A DNA stretch of 64,000 nucleotides from Oenanthe sinensis (GCA_028671895.1 JAPMAC010000231.1:5916001-5980000), one strand, 5' to 3'; counted from the first letter of the stretch, positions 1 through 12,749 are shown. Translations and numbers: made by a program. Notes: a model not told the origin generated them from the sequence alone.

Positions 1-1199
1 AAGAGTTTACAAGTTGTTTCCATGTTCAAACGTGTCAAGAATGAAGCTACAAGTTGTTTCTGAGTTCGAACGAGTCTGATTAAGCCTCAAATTGTTATGA
101 ATTGTTTTCATGTTGAAACGAGCCTGTAATGTTCCCACTAGAGTTAACAAGTTGTTTCCATGTTCAAACGAGTAATGAATGAAGCTACAAGTTGTTTCCG
201 AGTTCAAACGATTCAAAATGAAGCCTCAAATTGTTATGAATTATTTTGATGTTTAAATGAGCCAATAATGCTCCTACAAGTGTTTACAAGTTGTGTCCAT
301 GTTCAAACGAGTCAAGAATGAAGCTACAAGTTGTTTCCGAGTTCGAACGAGTCAAGAATGAAGCCTTAATTTTTTATGAATTGTTTTCATGTTTAAGCGA
401 GCCAATAATGCTCCTACAAGTGTTTACTAGTTGTTTCGATGTTCAAACGAGGCAAGAATGAAGCTACAAGCTCTTTCCGAGTTCGAACGAGTCATGAATG
501 AAGTCTCAAATTGTTACGAATTGTTTCGATTTTTAAACGAGCCAATAATTTTTCTACAAGAATTTACAAGTTGTTTCCATGTTCAAACGAGTCAAGAATG
601 AAGCTACAAGTTGTTTCCATGTTCAAACGAGTAAAGAATGAAGCTACAAGTTGTTTCCGAGTTCGAACGATTCAAAACGAAGCCTCAAATTGTTATGAAT
701 TGTTTTGATGTTTAAATGAGCCAATAATGCTCCTAGAAGTGTTTACAAGTTGTATCCATGTTCAAACGAGTCAAGAATGAAGCTACAAGATGTTTCCGAG
801 TTCGAACGAGTCAAGAATGAAGCCTCAATTTTTTATGAATTGTTTCCATGTTTAAACAAGCCAATAATGCTCCTACAAGTGTTTACTAGTTGTTTCCTTG
901 TTCAAACGAGGCAAGAATGAAGCTACAAGCTGTTTCCGAGTTCGAACGAGTTAAGAATGAAGTCTCAAATTGTTACGAATTGTTTCGATTTTTAAACGAG
1001 CCAATAATGTTTCTACAAGAATTTACAAGTTGTTTCCATGTTCAAACGAGTCAAGAATGAAGCTACAAGTTGTTTCCGAGTTCGATCGAGTCAAGAATTA
1101 AGCCTCAAATTGTTATGAATTGTTTTCATGTTGAAACGAGCCAATAATGCTCCTAAAAGAATTTACAAGTTGTTTCCATGTTTAAACGAGTCAAGAATG
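1..1199 (+). repeat. Diverged monomers with a 459-bp tandem duplication
   Basis: About 150-608 and 609-1067 are two copies of a 459-bp block. Matched markers are ATTCAAAA at 211 and 670, and TGTTTACTAG at 421 and 880. The length is three monomers plus one extra 40-bp box, minus one base. At 565-644 two A boxes stand side by side before the B box. The segment lies just left of the 946-bp array and shares monomer classes with it, but not its order or deletion marker. Confidence 0.85.
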
Positions 1200-1763
1200 A
1201 AGCTACAAGTTGTTTCCGAGTTGGAACGAGTCAAGAATGAAGTCTTAAATTGTTATGAATTGTTTTGATGTTTAAACGAGCCAATAATGCTCCTACAAGT
1301 GTTTACAAGTTGTGTCCATGTTCAAACGAGTCATGATTGAAACTTCAAGTTGTTTCCGACTTCGAACGAGTCAAGAATGAAGCCTCAAATTGTTATGAAT
1401 TGTTTTGATATTTAAACGAGTCAATAATTCTCCTACAAGTGTTGACAAGTTGTTTCCATGTTCAAACGAGTCAAGAATGAAGCTACAAGTTGTTTCTGAG
1501 TTTGAACGAGTCAAGAATGAAGCCTCAAATTGTTATAAACTGTTTTGATGTTTAAACGAACCAATAATGTTCCTACAAGAGTTTACATGTTGTTTCCATG
1601 TTCAAACAGGTCAAGAATGAAGTTACAAGTTGTTTCTGAGTTCGAACGAGTCAAGAATAAAGCCTCAAATTGTTATGATTAGTTTTGATGTTTAAACGAG
1701 CCAATAATCTTCCTACAAGAGTTTACATGTTGTTTCCATGTTCAAACAAGTCAAGAATGAAGC

Positions 1764-1799
1764 TACAAGTTTTGATGTTTATGAATTGTTTTGATGTTT
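1764..1799 (+). repeat. 34-bp-deleted monomer segment, phase marker of the 946-bp unit
   Basis: Between the box-B start and the middle of box C, the normal 70 bp is replaced by 36 bp. The B box is cut after TACAAG and joined to TTTTGATGTT, followed by TATGAATTGT and TTTGATGTTT. The TTTGATGTTT module is therefore duplicated on both sides of TATGAATTGT, as expected from slippage or template switching between 10-bp modules. The same junction recurs in eight further 946-bp units, so it predates their amplification. Confidence 0.9.
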
Positions 1800-2262
1800 A
1801 AACGAGCCAATAATGTTCTTATAAGAGTTTACAAGTTGTTTCCATGTTCAAACGAGTCAGGAATGAAGCTACAAGTTGTTTCCGAGTTCGAACGAGTCAA
1901 GAATGAAGCCTCAAATTGTTATGAATTATTTTGATATGTAAACGAGCCAATAATGTTCCTATAAGAGTTTACAAGTTGTTTCCATGTTCAAACTAGTCAA
2001 GAATGAAGCTACATGTTGTTTCCGAGTTAAAATAAGTCAAGAATGAAGCCTCAAATTGTTATGAATTGTTTTGATGTTTAAACGAGCCAATAATGTTCCT
2101 ATAAGAGTTTACAAGTTGTTTCCATGTTCAAACGAGGCAAGAATGAAGCTACAAGTTGTTTCCGAGTTTGAACGAGTCAAGAATGAAGTCTTAAATTGTT
2201 ATGAATTGTTTTGATGTTTAAACGAGCCAATAATGCTCCTACAAGTGTTTACAAGTTGTGTC

Positions 2263-5100
2263 TATGTTCAAACGAGTCATGATTGAAACTTCAAGTTGTT
2301 TCCGAATTCGAACGAGTCAAGAATGAAGCCTCAAATTGTTATGAATTGTTTTAATATTTAAACGAGTCAATAATTCTCCTACAAGTGTTTACAAGTTGTT
2401 TCCATGTTCAAACGAGTCAAGAATGAAGCTACAAGTTATTTCTGAGTTTGAACGAGTCAAGAATGAAGCCTCAAATTGTTATAAACTGTTTTGATGTTTA
2501 AGCGAACCAATAATGTTCCTACAAGAGTTTACATGTTGTTTCCATGTTCAAACAGGTCAAGAATGAAGTTACAAGTTGTTTCTGAGTTCGAACGAGTCAA
2601 GAATGAAGCCTCAAATTGTTATGAATTGTTTTGATGTTTAAACGAGCCAATAATGTTCCTACAAGAGTTTACATGTTGTTTCCATGTTCAAACTAGTCAA
2701 GAATGAAGCTACAAGTTTTGATGTTTATGAATTGTTTTGATGTTTAAACGAGCCAATAATGTTTCTATAAGAGTTTACAAGTTGTTTCCATGTTCAAACG
2801 AGTCAGGAATGAAGCTACAAGTTGTTTCCGAGTTCGAACGAGTCAAGAATGAAGCCTCAAATTGTTATGAATTATTTTGATATGTAAACGAGCCAATAAT
2901 GTTCCTATAAGAGTTTACAAGTTGTTTCCATGTTCAAACTAGTCAAGAATGAAGCTACATGTTGTTTCCGAGTTCAAATAAGTCAAGAATGAAGCCTCAA
3001 ATTGTTATGAATTGTTTTGATGTTTAAACGAGCCAATAATGTTCCTATAAGAGTTTACAAGTTGTTTCCATGTTCAAACGAGGCAAGAATGAAGCTACAA
3101 GTTGTTTCCGAGTTTGAACGAGTCAAGAATGAAGTCTTAAATTGTTATGAATTGTTTTGATGTTTAAACGAGCCAATAATGCTCCTACAAGTGTTTACAA
3201 GTTGTGTCCATGTTCAAACGAGTCATGATTGAAACTTCAAGTTGTTTCCGAATTCGAACGAGTCAAGAATGAAGCCTCAAATTGTTATGAATTGTTTTAA
3301 TATTTAAACGAGTCAATAATTCTCCTACAAGTGTTTACAAGTTGTTTCCATGTTCAAACGAGTCAAGAATGAAGCTACAAGTTGTTTCTGAGTTTGAACG
3401 AGTCAAGAATGAAGCCTCAAATTGTTATAAACTGTTTTGATGTTTAAACGAACCAATAATGTTCCTACAAGAGTTTACATGTTGTTTCCATGTTCAAATA
3501 GGTCAAGAATGAAGTTACAAGTTGTTTCTGAGTTCGAACGAGTCAAGAATGAAGCCTCAAATTGTTATGAATTGTTTTGATGTTTAAACGAGCCAATAAT
3601 GTTCCTACAAGAGTTTACATGTTGTTTCCATGTTCAAACTAGTCAAGAATGAAGCTACAAGTTTTGATGTTTATGAATTGTTTTGATGTTTAAACGAGCC
3701 AATAATGTTTCTATAAGAGTTTACAAGTTGTTTCCATGTTCAAACGAGTCAGGAATGAAGCTACAAGTTGTTTCCGAGTTCGAACGAGTCAAGAATGAAG
3801 CCTCAAATTGTTATGAATTATTTTGATATGTAAACGAGCCAATAATGTTCCTATAAGAGTTTACAAGTTGTTTCCATGTTCAAACTAGTCAAGAATGAAG
3901 CTACATGTTGTTTCCGAGTTAAAATAAGTCAAGAATGAAGCCTCAAATTGTTATGAATTGTTTTGATGTTTAAACGAGCCAATAATGTTCCTATAAGAGT
4001 TTACAAGTTGTTTCCATGTTCAAACGAGGCAAGAATGAAGCTACAAGTTTTTTCCGAGTTTGAACGAGTCAAGAATGAAGTCTTAAATTGTTATGAATTG
4101 TTTTGATGTTTAAACGAGCCAATAATGCTCCTACAAGTGTTTACAAGTTGTGTCCATGTTCAAACGAGTCATGATTGAAACTTCAAGTTGTTTCCGAATT
4201 CGAACGAGTCAAGAATGAAGCCTCAAATTGTTATGAATTGTTTTAATATTTAAACGAGTCAATAATTCTCCTACAAGTGTTTACAAGTTGTTTCCATGTT
4301 CAAACGAGTCAAGAATGAAGCTACAAGTTGTTTCTGAGTTTGAACGAGTCAAGAATGAAGCCTCAAATTGTTATAAACTGTTTTGATGTTTAAACGAACC
4401 AATAATGTTCCTACAAGAGTTTACATGTTGTTTCCATGTTCAAATAGGTCAAGAATGAAGTTACAAGTTGTTTCTGAGTTCGAACGAGTCAAGAATGAAG
4501 CCTCAAATTGTTATGAATTGTTTTGATGTTTAAACGAGCTAATAATGTTCCTACAAGAGTTTACATGTTGTTTCCATGTTCAAACTAGTCAAGAATGAAG
4601 CTACAAGTTTTGATGTTTATGAATTGTTTTGATGTTTAAACGAGCCAATAATGTTTCTATAAGAGTTTACAAGTTGTTTCCATGTTCAAACGAGTCAGGA
4701 ATGAAGCTACAAGTTGTTTCCGAGTTCGAACGAGTCAAGAATGAAGCCTCAAATTGTTATGAATTATTTTGATATGTAAACGAGCCAATAATGTTCCTAT
4801 AAGAGTTTACAAGTTGTTTCCATGTTCAAACTAGTCAAGAATGAAGCTACATGTTGTTTCCGAGTTCAAATAAGTCAAGAATGAAGCCTCAAATTGTTAT
4901 GAATTGTTTTGATGTTTAAACGAGCCAATAATGTTCCTATAAGAGTTTACAAGTTGTTTCCATGTTCAAACGAGGCAAGAATGAAGCTACAAGTTGTTTC
5001 CGAGTTTGAACGAGTCAAGAATGAAGTCTTAAATTGTTATGAATTGTTTTGATGTTTAAACGAGCCAATAATGCTCCTACAAGTGTTTACAAGTTGTGTC
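2263..5100 (+). repeat. 2838-bp super-repeat, copy I (three 946-bp units)
   Basis: Rare variants inside the 946-bp array repeat every third copy. AGTTATTTCTGAG is near 2433 and 5271, TTTAAGCGAA near 2500 and 5338, GAGCTAAT near 4537 and 7375, and a T-rich B-box variant near 4047 and 6885. All are 2838 bp apart, which is three times 946. The CAGG/TAGG site reads C,T,T,C,T,T,C from 2550 to 8229, again with period three. Copy I is bounded on the left by a mismatch at 2262 against 5100. Confidence 0.88.
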
Positions 5101-7938
5101 CATGTTCAAACGAGTCATGATTGAAACTTCAAGTTGTTTCCGAATTCGAACGAGTCAAGAATGAAGCCTCAAATTGTTATGAATTGTTTTAATATTTAAA
5201 CGAGTCAATAATTCTCCTACAAGTGTTTACAAGTTGTTTCCATGTTCAAACGAGTCAAGAATGAAGCTACAAGTTATTTCTGAGTTTGAACGAGTCAAGA
5301 ATGAAGCCTCAAATTGTTATAAACTGTTTTGATGTTTAAGCGAACCAATAATGTTCCTACAAGAGTTTACATGTTGTTTCCATGTTCAAACAGGTCAAGA
5401 ATGAAGTTACAAGTTGTTTCTGAGTTCGAACGAGTCAAGAATGAAGCCTCAAATTGTTATGAATTGTTTTGATGTTTAAACGAGCCAATAATGTTCCTAC
5501 AAGAGTTTACATGTTGTTTCCATGTTCAAACTAGTCAAGAATGAAGCTACAAGTTTTGATGTTTATGAATTGTTTTGATGTTTAAACGAGCCAATAATGT
5601 TTCTATAAGAGTTTACAAGTTGTTTCCATGTTCAAACGAGTCAGGAATGAAGCTACAAGTTGTTTCCGAGTTCGAACGAGTCAAGAATGAAGCCTCAAAT
5701 TGTTATGAATTATTTTGATATGTAAACGAGCCAATAATGTTCCTATAAGAGTTTACAAGTTGTTTCCATGTTCAAACTAGTCAAGAATGAAGCTACATGT
5801 TGTTTCCGAGTTCAAATAAGTCAAGAATGAAGCCTCAAATTGTTATGAATTGTTTTGATGTTTAAACGAGCCAATAATGTTCCTATAAGAGTTTACAAGT
5901 TGTTTCCATGTTCAAACGAGGCAAGAATGAAGCTACAAGTTGTTTCCGAGTTTGAACGAGTCAAGAATGAAGTCTTAAATTGTTATGAATTGTTTTGATG
6001 TTTAAACGAGCCAATAATGCTCCTACAAGTGTTTACAAGTTGTGTCCATGTTCAAACGAGTCATGATTGAAACTTCAAGTTGTTTCCGAATTCGAACGAG
6101 TCAAGAATGAAGCCTCAAATTGTTATGAATTGTTTTAATATTTAAACGAGTCAATAATTCTCCTACAAGTGTTTACAAGTTGTTTCCATGTTCAAACGAG
6201 TCAAGAATGAAGCTACAAGTTGTTTCTGAGTTTGAACGAGTCAAGAATGAAGCCTCAAATTGTTATAAACTGTTTTGATGTTTAAACGAACCAATAATGT
6301 TCCTACAAGAGTTTACATGTTGTTTCCATGTTCAAATAGGTCAAGAATGAAGTTACAAGTTGTTTCTGAGTTCGAACGAGTCAAGAATGAAGCCTCAAAT
6401 TGTTATGAATTGTTTTGATGTTTAAACGAGCCAATAATGTTCCTACAAGAGTTTACATGTTGTTTCCATGTTCAAACTAGTCAAGAATGAAGCTACAAGT
6501 TTTGATGTTTATGAATTGTTTTGATGTTTAAACGAGCCAATAATGTTTCTATAAGAGTTTACAAGTTGTTTTCATGTTCAAACGAGTCAGGAATGAAGCT
6601 ACAAGTTGTTTCCGAGTTCGAACGAGTCAAGAATGAAGCCTCAAATTGTTATGAATTATTTTGATATGTAAACGAGCCAATAATGTTCCTATAAGAGTTT
6701 ACAAGTTGTTTCCATGTTCAAACTAGTCAAGAATGAAGCTACATGTTGTTTCCGAGTTAAAATAAGTCAAGAATGAAGCCTCAAATTGTTATGAATTGTT
6801 TTGATGTTTAAACGAGCCAATAATGTTCCTATAAGAGTTTACAAGTTGTTTCCATGTTCAAACGAGGCAAGAATGAAGCTACAAGTTTTTTCCGAGTTTG
6901 AACGAGTCAAGAATGAAGTCTTAAATTGTTATGAATTGTTTTGATGTTTAAACGAGCCAATAATGCTCCTACAAGTGTTTACAAGTTGTGTCCATGTTCA
7001 AACGAGTCATGATTGAAACTTCAAGTTGTTTCCGAATTCGAACGAGTCAAGAATGAAGCCTCAAATTGTTATGAATTGTTTTAATATTTAAACGAGTCAA
7101 TAATTCTCCTACAAGTGTTTACAAGTTGTTTCCATGTTCAAACGAGTCAAGAATGAAGCTACAAGTTGTTTCTGAGTTTGAACGAGTCAAGAATGAAGCC
7201 TCAAATTGTTATAAACTGTTTTGATGTTTAAACGAACCAATAATGTTCCTACAAGAGTTTACATGTTGTTTCCATGTTCAAATAGGTCAAGAATGAAGTT
7301 ACAAGTTGTTTCTGAGTTCGAACGAGTCAAGAATGAAGCCTCAAATTGTTATGAATTGTTTTGATGTTTAAACGAGCTAATAATGTTCCTACAAGAGTTT
7401 ACATGTTGTTTCCATGTTCAAACTAGTCAAGAATGAAGCTACAAGTTTTGATGTTTATGAATTGTTTTGATGTTTAAACGAGCCAATAATGTTTCTATAA
7501 GAGTTTACAAGTTGTTTCCATGTTCAAACGAGTCAGGAATGAAGCTACAAGTTGTTTCCGAGTTCGAACGAGTCAAGAATGAAGCCTCAAATTGTTATGA
7601 ATTATTTTGATATGTAAACGAGCCAATAATGTTCCTATAAGAGTTTACAAGTTGTTTCCATGTTCAAACTAGTCAAGAATGAAGCTACATGTTGTTTCCG
7701 AGTTCAAATAAGTCAAGAATGAAGCCTCAAATTGTTATGAATTGTTTTGATGTTTAAACGAGCCAATAATGTTCCTATAAGAGTTTACAAGTTGTTTCCA
7801 TGTTCAAACGAGGCAAGAATGAAGCTACAAGTTGTTTCCGAGTTTGAACGAGTCAAGAATGAAGTCTTAAATTGTTATGAATTGTTTTGCTGTTTAAACG
7901 AGCCAATAATGCTCCTACAAGTGTTTACAAGTTGTGTC
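5101..7938 (+). repeat. 2838-bp super-repeat, copy II
   Basis: This is the second triplet of 946-bp units and matches copy I base for base over long stretches. By eye I found only isolated mismatches, for example at 6572 (T against C at 3734) and at the GATG/GCTG difference near 7890. Beyond about 7.94 kb the triplet pattern fades into a rearranged unit. The match implies a recent event that copied three units at once. Confidence 0.85.
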
Positions 7939-8231
7939 CATGTTCAAACGAGTCATGATTGAAACTTCAAGTTGTTTCCGAATTCGAACGAGTCAAGAAT
8001 GAAGCCTCAAATTGTTATGAATTGTTTTAATATTTAAACGAGTCAATAATTCTCCTACAAGTGTTTACAAGTTGTTTCCATGTTCAAACGAGTCAAGAAT
8101 GAAGCTACAAGTTGTTTCTGAGTTTGAACGAGTCAAGAATTAAGCCTCAAATTGTTATAAACTGTTTTGATGTTTAAACGAACCAATAATGTTCCTACAA
8201 GAGTTTACATGTTGTTTCCATGTTCAAACAG

Positions 8232-9177
8232 GTCAAGAATGAAGCTACATGTTGTTTCCGAGTTCAAATAAGTCAAGAATGAAGCCTCAAATTGTTATGA
8301 ATTGTTTTGATGTTTAAACGAGCCAATAATGTTCCTATAAGAGTTTACAAGTTGTTTCCATGTTCAAACGAGGCAAGAATGAAGCTACAAGTTGTTTCCG
8401 AGTTTGAACGAGTCAAGAATGAAGTCTTAAATTGTTATGAATTGTTTTGATGTTTAAACGAGCAAATAATCTTCCTACAAGAGTTTACATGTTGTTTCCA
8501 TGTTCAAACTAGTCAGGAATGAAGCTACAAGTTGTTTCCGAGTTCGAACGAGTCAAGAATGAAGCCTCAAATTGTTATGAATTATTTTGATATGTAAACG
8601 AGCCAATAATGTTCCTATAAGAGTTTACAAATTGTTTGTTTCCGAGTTCAAATAAGTCAAGAATGAAGCCTCAAATTGTTATGAATTGTTTTGATGTTTA
8701 AACGAGCCAATAATGTCCCTATAAGAGTTTACAAGTTGTTTCCATTTTAAAACCAGGCAAGAATGAAGCTACAAGTTGTTTCTGAGTTTGAACGAGTCAA
8801 GAATGAAGTCTTAAATTGTTATGAATTGTTTTGATGTTTAAACGAGCCAATAATGCTCCTACAAGTGTTTACAAGTTCTGTCCATGTTCAAACGAGTCAT
8901 GATTGAAACTTCAAGTTGTTTCCGAATTCGAACGAGTCAAGAATGAAGACTCAAATTGTTATGAATTGTTTAAATATTTAAACGAGTCAATAATTCTCCT
9001 ACAAGTGTTGACAAGTTGTTTCCATGTTCAAACGAGTCAAGAATGAAGCTACAAGTTGTTTCTGAGTTTGAACGAGTCAAGAATGAAGCCTCAAATTGTT
9101 ATAAACTGTTTTGATGTTTAAACGAACCAATAATGTTCCTACAAGAGTTTACATGTTGTTTCCATGTTCAAACAGGT
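8232..9177 (+). repeat. Rearranged 946-bp unit (944 bp)
   Basis: This unit lacks the 34-bp-deleted monomer expected near 8387 and carries full A and B boxes there instead. Near 8625-8645 it has a different deletion of about 36 bp, where a shortened A box (ACAAATTGTTTG) runs straight into TTTCCGAG. The two changes nearly cancel, so flanking markers are still 944 bp apart (8229 to 9173). Monomer order inside is shuffled, with segments normally later in the unit appearing early. Patchwork exchange between out-of-phase units is the simplest reading. Confidence 0.8.
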
Positions 9178-11150
9178 CAAGAATGAAGTTACAAGTTGTT
9201 TCTGAGTTCGAACGAGTCAAGAATGAAGCCTCAAATTGTTATGAATTGTTTTGATGTTTAAACGAGCAAATAATCTTCCTACAAGAGTTTACATGTTGTT
9301 TCCATGTTCAAACAAGTCAAGAATGAAGCTACAAGTTTTGATGTTTATGAATTGTTTTGATGTTTAAACGAGCCAATAATGTTCCTATAAGAGTTTACAA
9401 GTTGTTTCCATGTTCAAACGAGTAAGGAATGAAGCTACAAGTTGTTTCCGAGTTCGAACGAGTCAAGAATGAAGCCTCAAATTGTTATGAATTATTTTGA
9501 TATGTAAAGGAGCCAATAATGTTCCTATAAGAGTTTACAAGTTGTTTCCATGTTCAAACTAGTCAAGAATGAAGCTACATGTTGTTTCCGAGTTCAAATA
9601 AGTCAAGAATGAAGCCTCAAATTGTTATGAATTGTTTTGATGTTTAAACGAGCCAATAATGTTCCTATAAGAGTTTACAAGTTGTTTCCATGTTCAAACG
9701 AGGCAAGAATGAAGCTACAAGTTGTTTCCGAGTTTGAACGAGTCAAGAATGAAGTCTTAAATTGTTATGAATTGTTTTGATGTTTAAACGAGCCAATAAT
9801 GCTCCTACAAGTGTTTACAAGTTGTGTCCATGTTCAAACGAGTCATGATTGAAACTTCAAGTTATTTCCGAATTCGAACGAGTCAAGAATGAAGCCTCAA
9901 ATTGTTATGAATTGTTTTAATATTTAAACGAGTCAATAATTCTCCTACAAGTGTTTACAAGTTGTTTCCATGTTCAAACGAGTCAAGAATGAAGCTACAA
10001 GTTGTTTCTGAGTTTGAACGAGTCAAGAATGAAGCCTCAAATTGTTATAAACTGTTTTGATGTTTAAACGAACCAATAATGTTCCTACAAGAGTTTACAT
10101 GTTGTTTCCATGTTCAAATAGGTCAAGAATGAAGTTACAAGTTGTTTCTGAGTTCGAACGAGTCAAGAATGAAGCCTCAAATTGTTATGAATTGTTTTGA
10201 TGTTTAAACGAGCCAATAATGTTCCTACAAGAGTTTACATGTTGTTTCCATTTTCAAACTAGTCAAGAATGAAGCTACAAGTTTTGATGTTTATGAATTG
10301 TTTTGATGTTTAAACGAGCCAATAATGTTCCTATAAGAGTTTACAAGTTGTTTCCATGTTCAAACGAGTCAGGAATGAAGCTACAAGTTGTTTCCGAGTT
10401 CGAACGAGTCAAGAATGAAGCCTCAAATTGTTATGAATTATTTAGATATGTAAACGAGCCAATAATGTTCCTATAAGAGTTTACAAGTTGTTTCCATGTT
10501 CAAACTAGTCAAGAATGAAGCTACATGTTGTTTCCGAGTTCAAATAAGTCAAGAATGAAGCCTCAAATTGTTATGAATTGTTTTGATGTTTAAACGAGCC
10601 AATAATGTCCCTATAAGAGTTTACAAGTTGTTTCCATTTTCAAACAAGCCAAGAATGAAGCTACAAGTTGTTTCCGAGTTTGAACGAGTCAAGAATGAAG
10701 TCTTAAATTGTTATGAATTGTTTTGATATTTAAACGAGCCAATAATGCTCCTACAAGTGTTTACAAGTTGTGTCCATGTTCAAACGAGTCATGATTGAAA
10801 CTTCAAGTTGTTTCCGAGTTCGAACGAGTCAAGAATGAAGCCTCAAATTGTTATGAATTGTTTTGATATTTAAACGAGTCAATAATGCTCCTACAAGTGT
10901 TTACAAGTTGTTTCCATGTTCAAACGAGTCAAGAATGAAGCTACAAGTTGTTTCTGAGTTTGAACGAGTCAAGAATGAAGCCTTAAAATGTTATAAACTG
11001 TTTTGATGTTTAAACGAACCAATAATGTTCCTACAACAGTTTACATGTTGTTTCCATGTTCAAACAGGTCAAGAATGAAGTTACAAGTTGTTTCTGAGTT
11101 CGAACGAGTCAAGAATGAAGCCTCAAATTGTTATGAATTGTTTTCATGTT

Positions 11151-12749
11151 TAAACGACCCAATAATGCTCCTACAAGTGTTTACAAGTTGTTTCATGTTT
11201 AAACGAGTTAAGAATGAAGCTACAAGTTGTTTTCGAGTTCGAATGAGTCAAGAATGAAGCCTCAAATTGTTATTAATTGTTTTGATGTTTAAACGAGCCA
11301 ATAATGCTCCTATAAATGTTTACAAGTTGTTTCCATGTTCAAACGAGTCAAGAATGAAGCTACAAGTTGTTTCCGAGTTCGAATGAGTCAAGAATTAAGC
11401 CTCAAATTGTTATGAAATGTTTTCATGTTAAATCGAGCCAATAATGTTCCCACAAGAGTTAACAAGTTGTTTCCATGTTCAAACAAGTAAAGAATGAAGC
11501 TATAAGTTGTTTCCGAGTTCGAACGATTCAAGAATGAAGCCTCAAATTGTTACGAATTATTTTGATGTTTAAACGAGCCAATAATGTTCCTACAAGTGTT
11601 TAAAAGTTATTTCCATGTTCAAACGAGTCAAGAATGAAGCTATAAGTTGTTTCCGAGTTTGAACGAGTCAAGAATTTAGCTTCAAACTGTTATGAATTGT
11701 TTTGATGTTGAAACGAGCCAATAATGTTCCTATAAGAGTTTACAAGTTGTTTCCATGTTCAAACGAGTCAAGAATGATGCTACAAGCTGTTTCCGAGTTC
11801 GAACGAGTCAAGAATGAAGTCTCAAATTGTTACGAATTGTTTCAATTTTTAAACGAGCCAATAATGTTTCTACAAGAATTTACAAGTTGTTTACATGTTC
11901 AAACGAGTCAAGAATGAAGCTACATGTTGTTTCCGAGTTCGAACGAGTCAAGAATTAAGCCACAAATTGTTCTGAATTGTTTTCATGTTGAAACGAGCCA
12001 ATAATGTTCCTAAAAGAATTTACAAGTTGTTTCCATGTTTAAACGAGTCAAGAATGAAGCTACAAGTTGTTTCCGAGTTTGAACGAGTCAAGAATGAAGT
12101 CTTAAATTGTTATGAATTGTTTTGATGTTTAAAAGAGCCAATAATGTTCCTACAAGTGTTTACAAGTTGTGTCCATGTTCAAACGAGTCATGATTGAAGC
12201 TTCAAGTTATTTCCGAGTTCGAACGAGTCAAGAATGAAGCCTCAAATTGTTATGAATTGTTTTGATGTTTAAACGAGCCAATAATGTTCCTACAAGAGTT
12301 TACATGTTGTTTCCATGTTCAAACGAGTCAAGAATGAAGCCTCAAATTGTTATAAATTGTTTTGATGTTTAAACGAGAAAATAATGTTCCTACAAGAGTT
12401 TACATATTGTTTCCATGTTCAAACGAGTCAAGAATGAAGCTACATGTTGTTTCCGAGTTCAAATGAGTCAAGAATGAAGCCTCAAATTTTTATGAATTGT
12501 TTTGATGTTTAAACGAACCAATAATGTTCCTATAAGAGTTTACAAGTTGTTTCCATATTCAAACGAGGCAAGAATGAATCTACAAGCTGTTTCCGAGTTC
12601 GAACGAGTCAAGAATGAAGTCTCAAATTGTAACGAATTGTTTTGATTTTTAAACGAGCCAATAATGTTTCTACAATAGTTTACAAGTTGTTTCCATATTC
12701 AAACGAGTAATGAATGAAACTACAAGTTGTTTTCGAGTTTGAACGAGTC
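11151..12749 (+). repeat. Mixed 140-bp monomers, no clear higher-order period
   Basis: About eleven monomers of several classes follow the 946-bp array, including box-C forms with GTTGAAAC, CCCACAAGAG and AAAAGAGCC. A 100-bp monomer without a B box lies at 12301-12400 (A at 12301-12340, C at 12341-12400). The segment 12.0-12.4 kb resembles 12.94-13.34 kb, so it looks like an older relative of the adjoining 660-bp repeat. Confidence 0.85.

Larger units (their letters stand above)
2304..9875. other. EcoRI sites in phase with the 946-bp unit
   Basis: GAATTC is present at 2304, 3250, 4196, 5142, 6088, 7034, 7980, 8924 and 9870, once per unit, in a box B that reads CCGAATTCGAAC. The flanking units at 1358 (GACTTC) and 10816 (GAGTTC) lack it. 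It is a natural marker for the homogenised interior of this array. Confidence 0.9.
1200..11150 (+). repeat. 946-bp higher-order repeat array (7-mer, about 10.5 copies)
   Basis: Seven monomers, six full-length and one shortened by 34 bp, make a 946-bp unit (7 x 140 minus 34). The shortened monomer gives an exact phase marker: ACAAGTTTTGATG begins at 1765, 2711, 3657, 4603, 5549, 6495, 7441, 9331 and 10277. Consecutive spacings are 946 except for one 1890-bp gap, which covers a rearranged copy. A second marker, CAGG or TAGG, is at 7283, 8229, 9173, 10119 and 11065. The first copy is more diverged. The array ends near 11.13-11.15 kb, where box C changes to another class. Within it, copies are nearly identical by eye. 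Confidence 0.95.

Noticed and set aside
7..216. Minus-strand open frame of 69 codons at the left edge
   Set aside because: It is the reverse complement of ordinary monomers with no independent support.
7747..7962. Short open reading frames of 63-84 codons recurring along the + strand, with similar peptides
   Set aside because: They sit at the same place in the satellite monomer, repeat because the DNA repeats, stop within two monomers because 140 is not a multiple of three, and carry frame-breaking indels between copies. No coding signature or known domain is visible.
1200..11150. CRISPR-like regular repeats
   Set aside because: There are no unique spacers between repeats. The entire period is repeat, with 40-bp internal similarity and no cas genes.
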